64,000 nt of DNA from Sorangium cellulosum So0157-2 (GTDB lineage Bacteria; Myxococcota_A; Polyangia; Polyangiales; Polyangiaceae), in the NCBI RefSeq assembly GCF_000418325.1, contig NC_021658.1, positions 13,000,501-13,064,500 on the forward strand, given 5' to 3'. Below the pieces are notes generated by a model that made no database searches, was not told the DNA's origin, and saw only the letters and a list, made by a program, of their open reading frames with translations. Positions 44,272-52,453 of the stretch are shown here, one piece after another (the first letter of the stretch is position 1; every line of letters starts with the position of its first letter). The translations under genes and the position numbers were made by a program.

Positions 44272-44648
44272 GCGCGCCTCGCCCCTCTCGCGGTCATGGA
44301 CCGCCGCGAGAGTCGTCACCGGCCGCAGTGCTTTTTCAGGCCGTAAACGAGAATTTTCATCGCCTGATCACAATGCGAACCACGAAAACACCCGGCACTT
44401 CTGCACGCTCGACCGCGTCGTCTCGGTGGTATGAAAAGCCGCGCCGCGCTGGATGGGCCAGCGCCCCTCTGTGGTCCCCCTCGTTTGCCCCGAGCTGAAC
44501 CGTGCGTGCCTCTATTCCACGGCTTCATCCGCACCAAGCGGCGGCCCTGACCCTCGTCCTTGCCTCCGCGTTCCCCGTAGCGGCCGCAGCCGCGGACCCT
44601 CCTCCCCGGTCCCGCGAGGTCCAGGAGCTCATCGACGAGGCGGAGGCC
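44272..44648 (+). repeat. Dispersed repeat family A, copy 3 (parental copy)
   Basis: The copy that runs uninterrupted into an intact gene (44502), so it is the likely source of copies 1 and 2. Its terminator hairpin has decayed (CGCCGCGAG ... CCGCAGTGC-TTTTT). The region just before GTG 44502 is conserved in all copies and probably holds the promoter. Confidence 0.9.
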
Positions 44649-45458
44649 GCCGCCAAGCGGCTCGAGCTCGCTCGCGCCCGCGAGCTCTGGGCGCGGGTCA
44701 ACGTGCTCGAGCCCTCGACGATGGCCGTGTGTCAGCTCGGCGTGTTCGACCTGCGCCTCGACCGCATCGAGGAGGCCGCGGCCGAGCTCACCACGTGCGT
44801 CGCGCGGATGCCCGCGCCGACCAACGACATCGAGCGCCGCCGCTACGAGGTCCGACGCGCCGACCTCGCGGCCGTCCGGCAACGCGTGGCCGAGCTCCAC
44901 GTGAGCGCCCCGCCGGGCACGGCGCGGCTCCTGGTGGACGGTCGCGAGGTGACCGCGGGCGGCCCCGTCTTCGTCGCCCCTGGACAGCACGAGGTCGCGG
45001 CGACGGGCAAGCAGGGGCAGGTCGCTCGTGCGCTCGTCAAGGTGACGGCGGGGCAGTCGCGGCGCGTCGCACTCGCCTTTGAGGCCCCGAAGGCCGCCAG
45101 CGCTCCAGCACAGGCGCGCAACCCGTGGACCATCGGCGCCGGCGCGGCCGCCTCGGCGGCCCTGCTCGGCGCCGGCGTCGGCCTTCACCTGGCCGGCAAC
45201 GCCGCGGAGAGCGAGACGGCCGCCAAGGTGTCGCGCCTCTCGGACGGCTCGATGCTCCCGAGCAGCGCGCAGTTCCGCAAGACCTACGACGAAGCGCACG
45301 CGGCGAACACACGAGCGGGCCTGTTCCATGGCTTCGGCACGGCTGCGATCGTCGTCGGGGCAGCGGTCGGCGCCGCGACGGTCGTGTACGTCGTCTGGCC
45401 GCGCAAGGCCGAGCTCCGCACGAGAGGCGCCGGCGCGGAGATCAAGCTCGTATGGTAG
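44502..45458 (+). CDS. Secreted PEGA/TPR-like protein with C-terminal membrane segments
   Basis: The 318-aa protein starts at GTG 44502 with a signal peptide (cleavage expected near AAAADPP, ~30). A helical, TPR-like stretch follows (AAAKRLELARARELWARVNV ... ELTTCVARMPAP), then a PEGA-like beta domain (ELHVSAPPGTARLLVDGREV ... GQHEVAATGKQGQVARALVK). The end has two hydrophobic segments (IGAGAAASAALLGAGVGLHL; GFGTAAIVVGAAVGAATVVY). Such proteins are commonly encoded beside Ser/Thr-kinase-like genes in Sorangium-type genomes. Its stop overlaps the start of the pseudokinase gene (ATGGTAG), indicating coupled translation. Probably envelope-located; the exact function is unknown. Confidence 0.8.
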   Translation: MRASIPRLHPHQAAALTLVLASAFPVAAAAADPPPRSREVQELIDEAEAAAKRLELARARELWARVNVLEPSTMAVCQLGVFDLRLDRIEEAAAELTTCVARMPAPTNDIERRRYEVRRADLAAVRQRVAELHVSAPPGTARLLVDGREVTAGGPVFVAPGQHEVAATGKQGQVARALVKVTAGQSRRVALAFEAPKAASAPAQARNPWTIGAGAAASAALLGAGVGLHLAGNAAESETAAKVSRLSDGSMLPSSAQFRKTYDEAHAANTRAGLFHGFGTAAIVVGAAVGAATVVYVVWPRKAELRTRGAGAEIKLVW

Positions 45459-47026
45459 CCGCCGGCGACGTCTGGGAAGGCCACGAGCTCCTCAACGAGG
45501 AGCGCGGCTTGCTCCGTCACTTCCTCGCGCGGCAGGTCGACGACACGGGGGCTCTGGTCTGGTTGCACCTCCGCGAGGGCGCGCGCCTCGATGCGGGCCT
45601 GTTCGCCGAGGAGATCGCGCGCCTGCAGCGCCTCGCAGGCGAGGTCCCGGAGGTCGTCCCCGTGCTCTACGGAGGGGTGAGCGGCGACGTCGCGTGGGCA
45701 GCGTCGCCTGTGCTCGGCGACGCGATCCCGCTCATCGACGCCATGCGCGGGAATGACCTCGGGCCGGCGAATCTCGAGGTGCTGATCGACATCGGCCGTT
45801 GTCTCGTGCGCGCGCACGAGCGCTCCGTCATCCACGGCGCCCTCAGTCCGGACCGGGTCTTCATCGGCGGCGATGGCCGAACCGCGATCACCCACTTCGG
45901 GTTTGCCCGTCTCTTTCAGCTCGGCCCGGAGGACGCTCGTCAAGATCCGTATGGGTACGCGCCGCCCGAGCTCTTCTCGGGTGGTCGGCTGGGACCTCGC
46001 GCGGACGTGTACGGCTTCGGTACGATCATGTACGAGCTCTTGTGCAAGCGCGCCCTCTCGCCGTGGACCCGTCCCCCGAGCTTTCCCAGCGGGATCCCTC
46101 CGATGCTTCAGGTGATGATGCAAAGGGCCCTCGAGGAGAACCCCAATCGGCGGCAGCGGAGCATCGACGAGATGCTCTCTGTCCTGACTCCCTTTGCCCG
46201 CGCGTGGGAAGAGCTTGGCGCACCGCCGGCCCCTCCCCACGCGGACATCTTCGCCGCGCCGGCCAGCGCTCGTCGCGAGCCGCACGAGGCGGCGCCCATC
46301 CTCGTGGAGGACGAGGCGAGCGCATTCGCCTCGGGTGAAGAGCGAGGGCGAGCTGGCGAGCTCCCCGCGCCCCGCCCTTCCGACGTGCCCGCCACGGTCG
46401 AGAGCGCGCCGCCGCGGGACGTGGCGGACAGCGTCACCGATGCGTCTCCGGTCGCCACCCCGCGCCCTTCCGAGACGCCCGCCACCCTCAAGAGCGCGAT
46501 CCCGCCACGGGACGCGCGGGACAACGGCCCCCACGCCCCTCCGGTCGCGCTGCGGTCGCCTCCTGCACCCGAGCTACCGGACCTCGAGCCGATGCTGCCG
46601 GTACCGCCGGTGCCCTCGACCCCTCCGCCTTCGCCGGCGCTGCCGGGACCGCCGGTCCCCTCGACCCCTCCGCGTTCGAGCCGCACCGCAGGGCGGCGCT
46701 CCCCCCCGCGCTGGTTCGGCGCGGTGCTCGCGCTGGCGTTCGTGCTGGGCAGCGCGGCCGCGGTCCTGCGGTGGGATCGCCCGCGTCACGCCGCGCCGCG
46801 CGTGTGGCCAGCGATCCAGGCCGCGGCGGGTCGAGCCACCCCGCCGCCATCAGCTCGACCGCTCGATCGATGCCCTGAGCCGCTCCCGAGGGCCGCCCCG
46901 CCGCCCGTCGCAGCGCGGCCGCCCACGACCAGGCCCGCCGCTCCCACACGGCAGACCATGAAGACGCCGGCGCAGGAGCCCGATCTCTGTGACGGTCTGC
47001 TCCCTTGTCAGAAGGACTTTTACTGA
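45452..47026 (+). CDS. Membrane-anchored pseudokinase (Ser/Thr kinase fold lacking catalytic residues)
   Basis: The 524-aa protein has an N-terminal ~260-residue kinase-like domain: HGALSPDRVFIGGDGRTAIT and HFGFARLF stand where active kinases have HRDLKPxN and DFG (residues ~128-135 and 148-150). YGYAPPELFSGGRLGPRADV, then YGFGTIMYELLC match the APE/subdomain IX region. Both catalytic Asp residues are replaced (HGA, HFG), there is no VAIK lysine in LVWLHLREG, and the glycine loop is not visible. A ~200-residue Pro/Ala/Glu linker leads to one TM helix (RWFGAVLALAFVLGSAAAVL, ~430) and a short Pro-rich, Cys-ending periplasmic tail. It is likely a scaffold or sensor without phosphotransfer. Confidence 0.85.
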   Translation: MVAAGDVWEGHELLNEERGLLRHFLARQVDDTGALVWLHLREGARLDAGLFAEEIARLQRLAGEVPEVVPVLYGGVSGDVAWAASPVLGDAIPLIDAMRGNDLGPANLEVLIDIGRCLVRAHERSVIHGALSPDRVFIGGDGRTAITHFGFARLFQLGPEDARQDPYGYAPPELFSGGRLGPRADVYGFGTIMYELLCKRALSPWTRPPSFPSGIPPMLQVMMQRALEENPNRRQRSIDEMLSVLTPFARAWEELGAPPAPPHADIFAAPASARREPHEAAPILVEDEASAFASGEERGRAGELPAPRPSDVPATVESAPPRDVADSVTDASPVATPRPSETPATLKSAIPPRDARDNGPHAPPVALRSPPAPELPDLEPMLPVPPVPSTPPPSPALPGPPVPSTPPRSSRTAGRRSPPRWFGAVLALAFVLGSAAAVLRWDRPRHAAPRVWPAIQAAAGRATPPPSARPLDRCPEPLPRAAPPPVAARPPTTRPAAPTRQTMKTPAQEPDLCDGLLPCQKDFY

Positions 47027-47042
47027 GCAGCGGAAGGTTCCC

Positions 47043-47930
47043 ATGCGGTCGACGCCTTGCTTTACAATCAGCGTGGTTGCGCTGCTCGGGTGTGCCGATG
47101 AGCTCAGTATCCCCACACCGCGTGTGGATGACCACGCGGTGTGGCTCTGGACTGGCGATACGGCCAATGCGCCGGCCTGTCCTGGTCACCGGCTGGACTT
47201 CTGGGAGGGATGGGCCGATGAGGCTGCCATGGAGGAGTGCGGCGTGTGCACGTGCGAACCAGCCCTCTGCACGTTGCCATCAAGCGTGACGGCCCATAGG
47301 TCTCCACGCTGCGGCGACCATGGAACGCAGATCGCCTTCGATGATCAAGACGCGGACGAGGATCACGCAGGCGTTTGCCTCAAGGCTGTTCCTCCTGTGT
47401 CAAGCGAAGTCTTCGCTTCGGTCACCTTCGAGCCGCCGACCCTCGCTGCCAAGTGCGTTCCGTCGCGTCAGTTCGACCCACCGCCGCTCTTCGGCTCATT
47501 CGCAAAGGCCTGTCCGATGGGAGTTGGTATTCATCCAGTGAACGGATGGCGAGCGTGCATCTCCCCCGAAGATGACGGCCTGTGTCGAACAGGGTTCGAC
47601 ATTCGACTGGAGTTCAAGGAACGGATCGTAGACGCGCGCAAGTGCACTCCATGTTCCTGCGAGGCTCCAGCAGGTGGAAGCTGCGAGGCTGAATTGCTCG
47701 TGTATGCCGAAACCAGTTGCACCACCGAGATCATCGGAGGCGGGTTCGGCGTCGACCAGAACGACAGGCGGTGCACCGACCTCGACCCCCTACCGATCGC
47801 GGCGATGCGTGCGGTGCTCACCCATCAAGAGCCGGGCACGTGCGTGCCAACGTCGCTCGTCTCCCAAGTGAGCGGCGATATCGTCAGCGGAGAACCGCGC
47901 GTTTTCTGCTGCTCCAGCAACTTCAACTGA
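47043..47930 (+). CDS. Cys-rich lipoprotein, paralog 1
   Basis: The 295-aa protein has a signal peptide with lipobox ALLGC (Cys ~17). The body contains about 24 Cys in recurring motifs: CGVCTCEPALCTLPSSVTAH, FASVTFEPP, CTPCSCEAPAGGSCEAELLV and CCSSNFN at the end. It aligns along its whole length with the next gene (CEPCECAPAECALPSKVTAN; FATVTFEPP; CSPCSCGAPRGGSCTAKITL), so the pair arose by tandem duplication. AAGG precedes ATG 47043. It is 16 bp after the pseudokinase stop, suggesting one operon. Disulfide-rich surface or periplasmic protein of unknown role. Confidence 0.75.
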   Translation: MRSTPCFTISVVALLGCADELSIPTPRVDDHAVWLWTGDTANAPACPGHRLDFWEGWADEAAMEECGVCTCEPALCTLPSSVTAHRSPRCGDHGTQIAFDDQDADEDHAGVCLKAVPPVSSEVFASVTFEPPTLAAKCVPSRQFDPPPLFGSFAKACPMGVGIHPVNGWRACISPEDDGLCRTGFDIRLEFKERIVDARKCTPCSCEAPAGGSCEAELLVYAETSCTTEIIGGGFGVDQNDRRCTDLDPLPIAAMRAVLTHQEPGTCVPTSLVSQVSGDIVSGEPRVFCCSSNFN

Positions 47931-47945
47931 AGGGATGTACCCACG

Positions 47946-48824
47946 ATGCGATCGAGTGCATCAGCCATCTTTGCAGTATTCGCACTGCTCGGGTGCTCCT
48001 CACCGGACCTGCCCCCAGAGCTACCGCGGCCCGATCCGAGCAAGGAAGTATTTATCCTCATGGAAGGCGCTGGAGAGTTCAAGAAATGCGAAAATTTCAA
48101 CGACGAGCTTCTGTGGGAAGGTTTCTTCGAAGCGGAGGGATTCAGTGCGGAGAACGAGTGCGAGCCCTGCGAATGTGCTCCGGCCGAGTGCGCGCTGCCG
48201 TCGAAGGTGACAGCCAACGCGTCGGTTTGTCCTGGCGAGACCGCTGTCGGCACGCTTGAAGCCGGCGCCTCGTGGGACGGTGCCTGCACGGCGGCCGCAG
48301 AGCCGATCCCGGGCGACGCCTTCGCTACTGTGACCTTCGAGCCGCCGGCCCTCGCGCCGTGCGCTCCTGTGTCTCCGGTACCGAACCCGTCGATGGGCAG
48401 TCTACGCTTCGTCAGGGTCTGCAAATCGGATCCACCAGGGTACGCACCGACGCTCAGTGCAGTGTGCTACCCGCCTCAGGAAAACGGCGAGTGCTGGAAG
48501 GGCTACGAACGCAAGTTTGAATTTCCCATGATCAACGACACCCGCCAATGCTCTCCGTGCTCTTGCGGTGCACCGCGCGGCGGAAGCTGCACGGCGAAGA
48601 TAACGCTGTACCAGGATCCATACTGCGTCAGCGAGGTCGTAACCGAGTACGTCTCCGAACACGATAACCCTGTTTGTGCCAGGACGACGAATGCGCCGCT
48701 TGAGTCCATGCGAGCGTCGTTCACGCAGAACGAGCCTGGCATGTGCGCCCCGTCGACCGACTCCACGATCGTGAGCGGCTCCCTGGAACGCGGGGTCACG
48801 CGCGTTTTGTGCTGTGAGCGCTAG
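47946..48824 (+). CDS. Cys-rich lipoprotein, paralog 2
   Basis: The 292-aa protein has lipobox FALLGC and the same Cys framework as the preceding protein (CEPCECAPAEC, CSPCSCGAPRGGSC, terminal VLCCER). Spacing from the upstream stop is 15 bp. Sequence divergence from paralog 1 is substantial outside the Cys motifs, so the duplication is not recent. I do not recognise the fold. Last gene of the inferred PEGA-pseudokinase-lipoprotein-lipoprotein operon. Confidence 0.75.
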   Translation: MRSSASAIFAVFALLGCSSPDLPPELPRPDPSKEVFILMEGAGEFKKCENFNDELLWEGFFEAEGFSAENECEPCECAPAECALPSKVTANASVCPGETAVGTLEAGASWDGACTAAAEPIPGDAFATVTFEPPALAPCAPVSPVPNPSMGSLRFVRVCKSDPPGYAPTLSAVCYPPQENGECWKGYERKFEFPMINDTRQCSPCSCGAPRGGSCTAKITLYQDPYCVSEVVTEYVSEHDNPVCARTTNAPLESMRASFTQNEPGMCAPSTDSTIVSGSLERGVTRVLCCER

Positions 48825-49770
48825 CCGTTAACCGGCGCCGAACCCTCCCGCGGCAGCGACCGCGCCGCGATCGAGGTTCTCGTCGCCAGCTGTGTGAGAC
48901 CGGCCTCATGGACCACGACCCGATCGGCAGAACGGATCACGACTGGAGCGGTCAAGAATCCCTGCTCGGACCCCGTACCTGCCCTTCCACCGCGCGGCGC
49001 GCAGCTCACATCAAGGGCTCGAATCTGTTAGAATTTCCGCGGAGCGGACCCTTGACGTGAGCGAGCACCGCGCCCGCGTCCTCGCGGGGTCCGAGCGGGG
49101 GTCGCCCGCGATCCGCTTGGCGGGTCCGGGCGCGATCCGATGGGCGGTCCGTGACACCAGCGCCCGTGCCCGAGGTCGGCTCGCCAGCGCCTGGTCACCA
49201 GCGCCCCATGTGGCCCTCGACCTGCGCGGCCGCTCCGCGCCCGGCCAGGTCATCGACGGCCCGGAGCTCGCCGGCGCCCGCTGCCGCTCCGCGGTCAATC
49301 AGGCGGACGGCGCCGACCCCGAGGTCGCCGGCGCTGAGCACCGGTGTCCAGTCACCAGCGCCCGACATGGCCCTCGACCCGTACGGCGGCCCCAAGCTCG
49401 CCGGCGTCCTCTCGACGCTGCGGCCGCGGTGCCTGCTCCGGCGCCATGGACGACGCCAGCGCGGTTGCGCGCTCGTCGGCATCCTCCTCGACGCCCGCGG
49501 CCGCTCGGCAGGCCGTGGCGCCGAATCCGCGCTCGAGGCGCTCGCCGGCGACGTCCCCGAGCTCGACGAGGTGGACGGCGACGGCCCCGAGCTCGCGCGG
49601 CGCTTCTACGTGGAGAAGAAGATCCCTGCCGAGGTGCGAGCCGCCGAGCTCTCCCCGGCGCGTACCGCCACGGTCGCGCCGCCGCGGAGGGGCGCCGCCG
49701 AGCTCGCCTCGAGCTCGGCGCCGTCTACGCGCCCAACTCGGCCACGTGGACGGCGGACGCCAGGGAAGGG
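48825..49770. other. Decayed region, no intact gene
   Basis: GC-rich, internally repetitive sequence with recurring GGCCCCGAGCTCG and CTCGCCGGCG strings. The segment 49568-49627 (GAGGTGGACGGCGACGGCCC... reading VDGDGPELARRFYVEKKIP) recurs at 52336-52395 with a handful of changes, so both are remnants of one duplicated gene. No start, stop and domain combination supports a working gene. Confidence 0.5.
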
Positions 49771-50313
49771 CTATACCGGATCCACCCAAGTCCACACGAC
49801 CGAGAAGAAGCACACGTAGATCGTCGCCTCGCCCATCGACACCCCGTCCATGTCCACATCCGGCACCACCTCGTTCCCGAGCTCCGGCGGGATCGGCTGA
49901 TAGCCGGGGTACGTGGCCTCGATCTCCCGAGCGATCTCGCGCGCCACCGGCTCCTCCTCGGGGATGCCGGGGAGGTGGATCCCATAGTATGGCCCGAGCA
50001 GGGACACGTGGAAGCTGAGCGCCGTTTTGTCGGTAAGCCAGATGCGGGACGAGTACGCCGGGTCGCTCCCCCCCGTAAACAGGTGGAGCGATTCGTTCTG
50101 AAGGCCGTATCGATCCCCCAGGCGGCGGATCATCGCTTTCCACGTTGGGTACTCCGCTCGCCCGCGGTTTGCGGCTTCCACCAGGCGGCGGTGCTCCTCC
50201 GTGTCGACGTAGACGGGCTCGCCCGGAGGTACATAGATGCGCATGATTTTATGCACGCCCCGCGGGTAGAAGCGGTATACAACGTCGAGCAGCTCGGTGC
50301 GATTTATCTTCAT
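49771..50313 (-). CDS. Hypothetical protein, DVVYR(Y/F)YPRG family, short form
   Basis: The 180-aa soluble protein MKINRTELLDVVYRFYPRGV ... SFHVSLLGPYYGIHLPG ... PELGNEVVPDVDMDG ... VCFFSVVWTWVDPV is a paralog of the N-terminal half of the protein at 42623. ATG 50313 overlaps the stop of the upstream lipoprotein gene (ATGA), making it the last gene of a coupled operon (51676 to 49771). No catalytic motif is visible. Being the only cytoplasmic-looking product of a set otherwise made of envelope proteins, it could be a regulator, immunity or partner protein; that is inference. Confidence 0.7.
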   Translation of the reverse strand: MKINRTELLDVVYRFYPRGVHKIMRIYVPPGEPVYVDTEEHRRLVEAANRGRAEYPTWKAMIRRLGDRYGLQNESLHLFTGGSDPAYSSRIWLTDKTALSFHVSLLGPYYGIHLPGIPEEEPVAREIAREIEATYPGYQPIPPELGNEVVPDVDMDGVSMGEATIYVCFFSVVWTWVDPV

Positions 50314-51077
50314 GGATTCGTCACCCTGGCGCCAAGCCCCTTATACTTGGACTTGAACGCAGCGTCCGCCTTGCTGGCAAACATCTTACAAAAGATTCCC
50401 TGCGGGAGGTCGTAGTCCATGACGTTTGCGACCTCCTCCGTGATCTCTTCACTGAGGCTGGCTGCACGGTCCGGATCGATTTGCCCCATCTCCTCAGTCC
50501 GGATCGGCATTTGGATGGTGAGAGGGCACTTCCAGCTCTTGACCGTGTGCGGAATAGTGAGTCTCCTGAAATTCAGCTTGGCCTTGGCCTCTTGCCACCC
50601 TCCGCCTTTATCCGTGCCGGGGTCATCGACGATGGTGACAAACTTGAAGTCCGACGGATCGAAATCTACATATATCCATGGGGCCATTCCAGGCGGCGGA
50701 CACTTCGAGCTGCATGCCTCGCTACAGCTCAAGAAGGCCGCTCCGTCTCCGGCGATGTTGCCGACTCCGGGGCACGGGTCCCGCGGGCTCTCCGGGCTGT
50801 TCGTCGGACGAGCGTCCTCCTCCTCTTCGTCTTCGAGGTCCGACTCGTTGCACGCGATCTTGCGCTCGCTGCCGTCATAAGGGCCTTCCGGCGGCTCCGC
50901 CCCGAAGTCACCGGATCCGGCGGAGGTGTAGATGGGGCGGGGCTCCGAGCCTGGACCAGCACCTACACCCGAAGTTCCTTCCCCGACAGGATAGCAGTCT
51001 CCTATCGTCCAGTTGCACGCCGCCAGCGCCCAGACCGAGATGGCCACGATCAACAACACAAATCTTTTCGCGTTCAT
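50310..51077 (-). CDS. Lipoprotein of the cassette operon
   Basis: The 255-aa protein has a signal peptide MNAKRFVLLIVAISVWALAA followed by Cys 21 (lipobox LAAC). A Gly/Pro/Ser/acidic tether (to ~100, including EDEEEEDARPT) leads to a C-terminal domain with CSEACSSKCPPPGMAPWIYV, FDPSDFKFVTIVDDPGTDKG and a helical end. Fold not recognised. ATG 51077 has GGAG 6 bp upstream and overlaps the stop of the beta-barrel-like gene (ATGA). Its own stop overlaps the following start. The triple overlap strongly suggests that the three products act together. Confidence 0.7.
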   Translation of the reverse strand: MNAKRFVLLIVAISVWALAACNWTIGDCYPVGEGTSGVGAGPGSEPRPIYTSAGSGDFGAEPPEGPYDGSERKIACNESDLEDEEEEDARPTNSPESPRDPCPGVGNIAGDGAAFLSCSEACSSKCPPPGMAPWIYVDFDPSDFKFVTIVDDPGTDKGGGWQEAKAKLNFRRLTIPHTVKSWKCPLTIQMPIRTEEMGQIDPDRAASLSEEITEEVANVMDYDLPQGIFCKMFASKADAAFKSKYKGLGARVTNP

Positions 51078-51676
51078 TTGGCACTCCATCGAATCACAGG
51101 ACCAGCAACAACGACGACGGACACGTAGCCCGGTAGCACCAGACTGCCCCCGCCGACCCAATCCACGTTGACGCTCACCGACACCCCCAGCGGTCCAGCA
51201 ACGTAGGCGTTGGTCTGCGCGTGGCCGCCTACGGCGAAGCCACCGACGAGGCCGCACAAGGTGACGCCGCACGCCGGCATGACGTAGAACGCGACCGATG
51301 GCCCCGCGCTGACGTTGCCGTCCTCCCACGCGTACCCGATGTCAACCGAGGTCTGGTTGTAGACCCCGGGCCCGCCCTGCTGGGTCGGGGGTAGGATCGT
51401 GCACAGGTCGTGCACCGTGAACAGGACGTCTCGCTGGATGGGCCACGCTATGCCCGCGTGCGGCCCCACCGCGAGGCGCGGAACGGTACCGGCCTGGAAC
51501 CACCCGAGGCTCACACCGGCGCTCAGCTCGTACGCTTCTAGGCGCGCCGGGACGACAAGGAGCGGGAGGACAACCCCTGCTGCCCATGAGAGTTGTCGCT
51601 GTGACGCCCTCACCGTCTCCCCCGGTTGGAACCCTGCGGCCGCTGCGCGCGCAGCGCGCTGAGAACCGTGGGCCAT
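51074..51676 (-). CDS. Small outer-membrane beta-barrel-like protein
   Basis: The 200-aa exported protein has a signal region (QLSWAAGVVLPLLVVPARLE, cleavage near EAYE), then amphipathic strands rich in Gly/Val: YELSAGVSLGWFQAGTVPRL, AVGPHAGIAWPI, GGPGVYNQTSVDIGYAWEDG, NVSAGPSVAFYVMPACGVTL and GSLVLPGYVSVVVVAGPVIR. The alternation suggests an 8-10-strand barrel. It has a truncated paralog at 53502-53819. ATG 51676 is chosen because it opens directly onto the signal region; upstream sequence belongs to dispersed repeat B. First gene of the overlap-coupled trio. Confidence 0.65.
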   Translation of the reverse strand: MAHGSQRAARAAAAGFQPGETVRASQRQLSWAAGVVLPLLVVPARLEAYELSAGVSLGWFQAGTVPRLAVGPHAGIAWPIQRDVLFTVHDLCTILPPTQQGGPGVYNQTSVDIGYAWEDGNVSAGPSVAFYVMPACGVTLCGLVGGFAVGGHAQTNAYVAGPLGVSVSVNVDWVGGGSLVLPGYVSVVVVAGPVIRWSAK

Positions 51677-51682
51677 TTCTCT

Positions 51683-52000
51683 GAGCGTGGCGTGGGCGTC
51701 AAAGATAAATTTCGCGGTAAAACCGGAAGGCATGCGGGTCGGCCCGTCCCGGGCGTGCGCAGGGGCGCACGCGGTTAGGCGGCGAGGGGTGTTCGCCAAC
51801 CAGTCGGTCGATGAACGGCCGATCACCAGCGCCCCGACGCATCCCTCGACCCTCGCGGCCGCTCCGCGGCCCTGCCAGGCGACACTGACGGCCCCGAGCC
51901 CGAGGCTTGCGGGCCTTCACCTCGCCCCCGCGGCCGCTCCCCCGCCTGGCGCTGCCCCACGCGACCGGCGCCGCCTGCGGGGTACAGCCGATCTACCAGG
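51683..52000 (-). repeat. Dispersed repeat family B, copy 1
   Basis: The region between the 48-aa gene and the beta-barrel gene, containing GGGCGTGCGCAGGGGCGCAC, a GTGTTCGCCAACC...GATGAACGGCC stretch and CCCCGAGCCCGAGGC. Near-identical strings recur in the same order at 53878-54199, 55705-55830 (partial) and 58555-58754 (partial). It probably carries the operon leader or promoter. Confidence 0.85.
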
Positions 52001-52147
52001 TCAGCGGCGGCGCCGGAAACGGCGGACGAGCGCGGCGCCAATGCCGACGAGCACGAGCAGGGCCACGACGACCCACACCCAATCCCGGGGATCCGAGCTG
52101 AAGTCGACGGCCACCGCGCCGCACCCGGGAGAACACGCTCTTTTCAT
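52001..52147 (-). CDS. 48-aa single-pass membrane protein
   Basis: ATG 52147 to TGA 52001: MKRACSPGCGAVAVDFSSDP, then one TM helix (WVWVVVALLVLVGIGAALV) and an Arg-rich cytoplasmic end (RRFRRRR). Two other copies of the tail exist at 54200 and 58755, with the same 48-codon spacing. AAGGA lies upstream but at long spacing. It could instead be the relic C-terminal sorting tail (TM plus Arg cluster, as in MYXO-CTERM-like signals) of a larger lost protein. It sits upstream of the beta-barrel gene on the same strand. Confidence 0.5.
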   Translation of the reverse strand: MKRACSPGCGAVAVDFSSDPRDWVWVVVALLVLVGIGAALVRRFRRRR

Positions 52148-52453
52148 CAGGCAGCCCATCCTTTCATCAACCACCCCCTCCGGTCCGCCGGAAGGTGCGG
52201 ACCACGTCGCGGTGCTCCTCGACGCCGCGGCCCCGCGATCTGCTCGGGTGCCATCTACGACGGCGAGCTCGCCGGTGTCTAGCGCCGCGACGTGGCCGAG
52301 TTCGGCCAGGTGGACGGCGACGCCCCGTGCTCGACCAGGTGGACGGCGACGGCCCCGAGCTCGCGCGGCGCTTCTACCTGGAGGAGAGGATCCCCTGGCC
52401 GAGGGGCGCCGCCGCGGAGATCGGCCAGGCGGACGCGCATGTGCCCGCGGGCG
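52148..52453. other. Decayed region
   Basis: About 300 bp including 52336-52395, the second copy of the VDGDGPELARRFY remnant also seen at 49568. No intact gene. Confidence 0.45.

Noticed and set aside
43772..44434. Plus-strand frame MLARMADVLFVHVMRAYVET as a gene
   Set aside because: It runs through the hairpin repeats and into repeat A without homology or a plausible end; at best a remnant.
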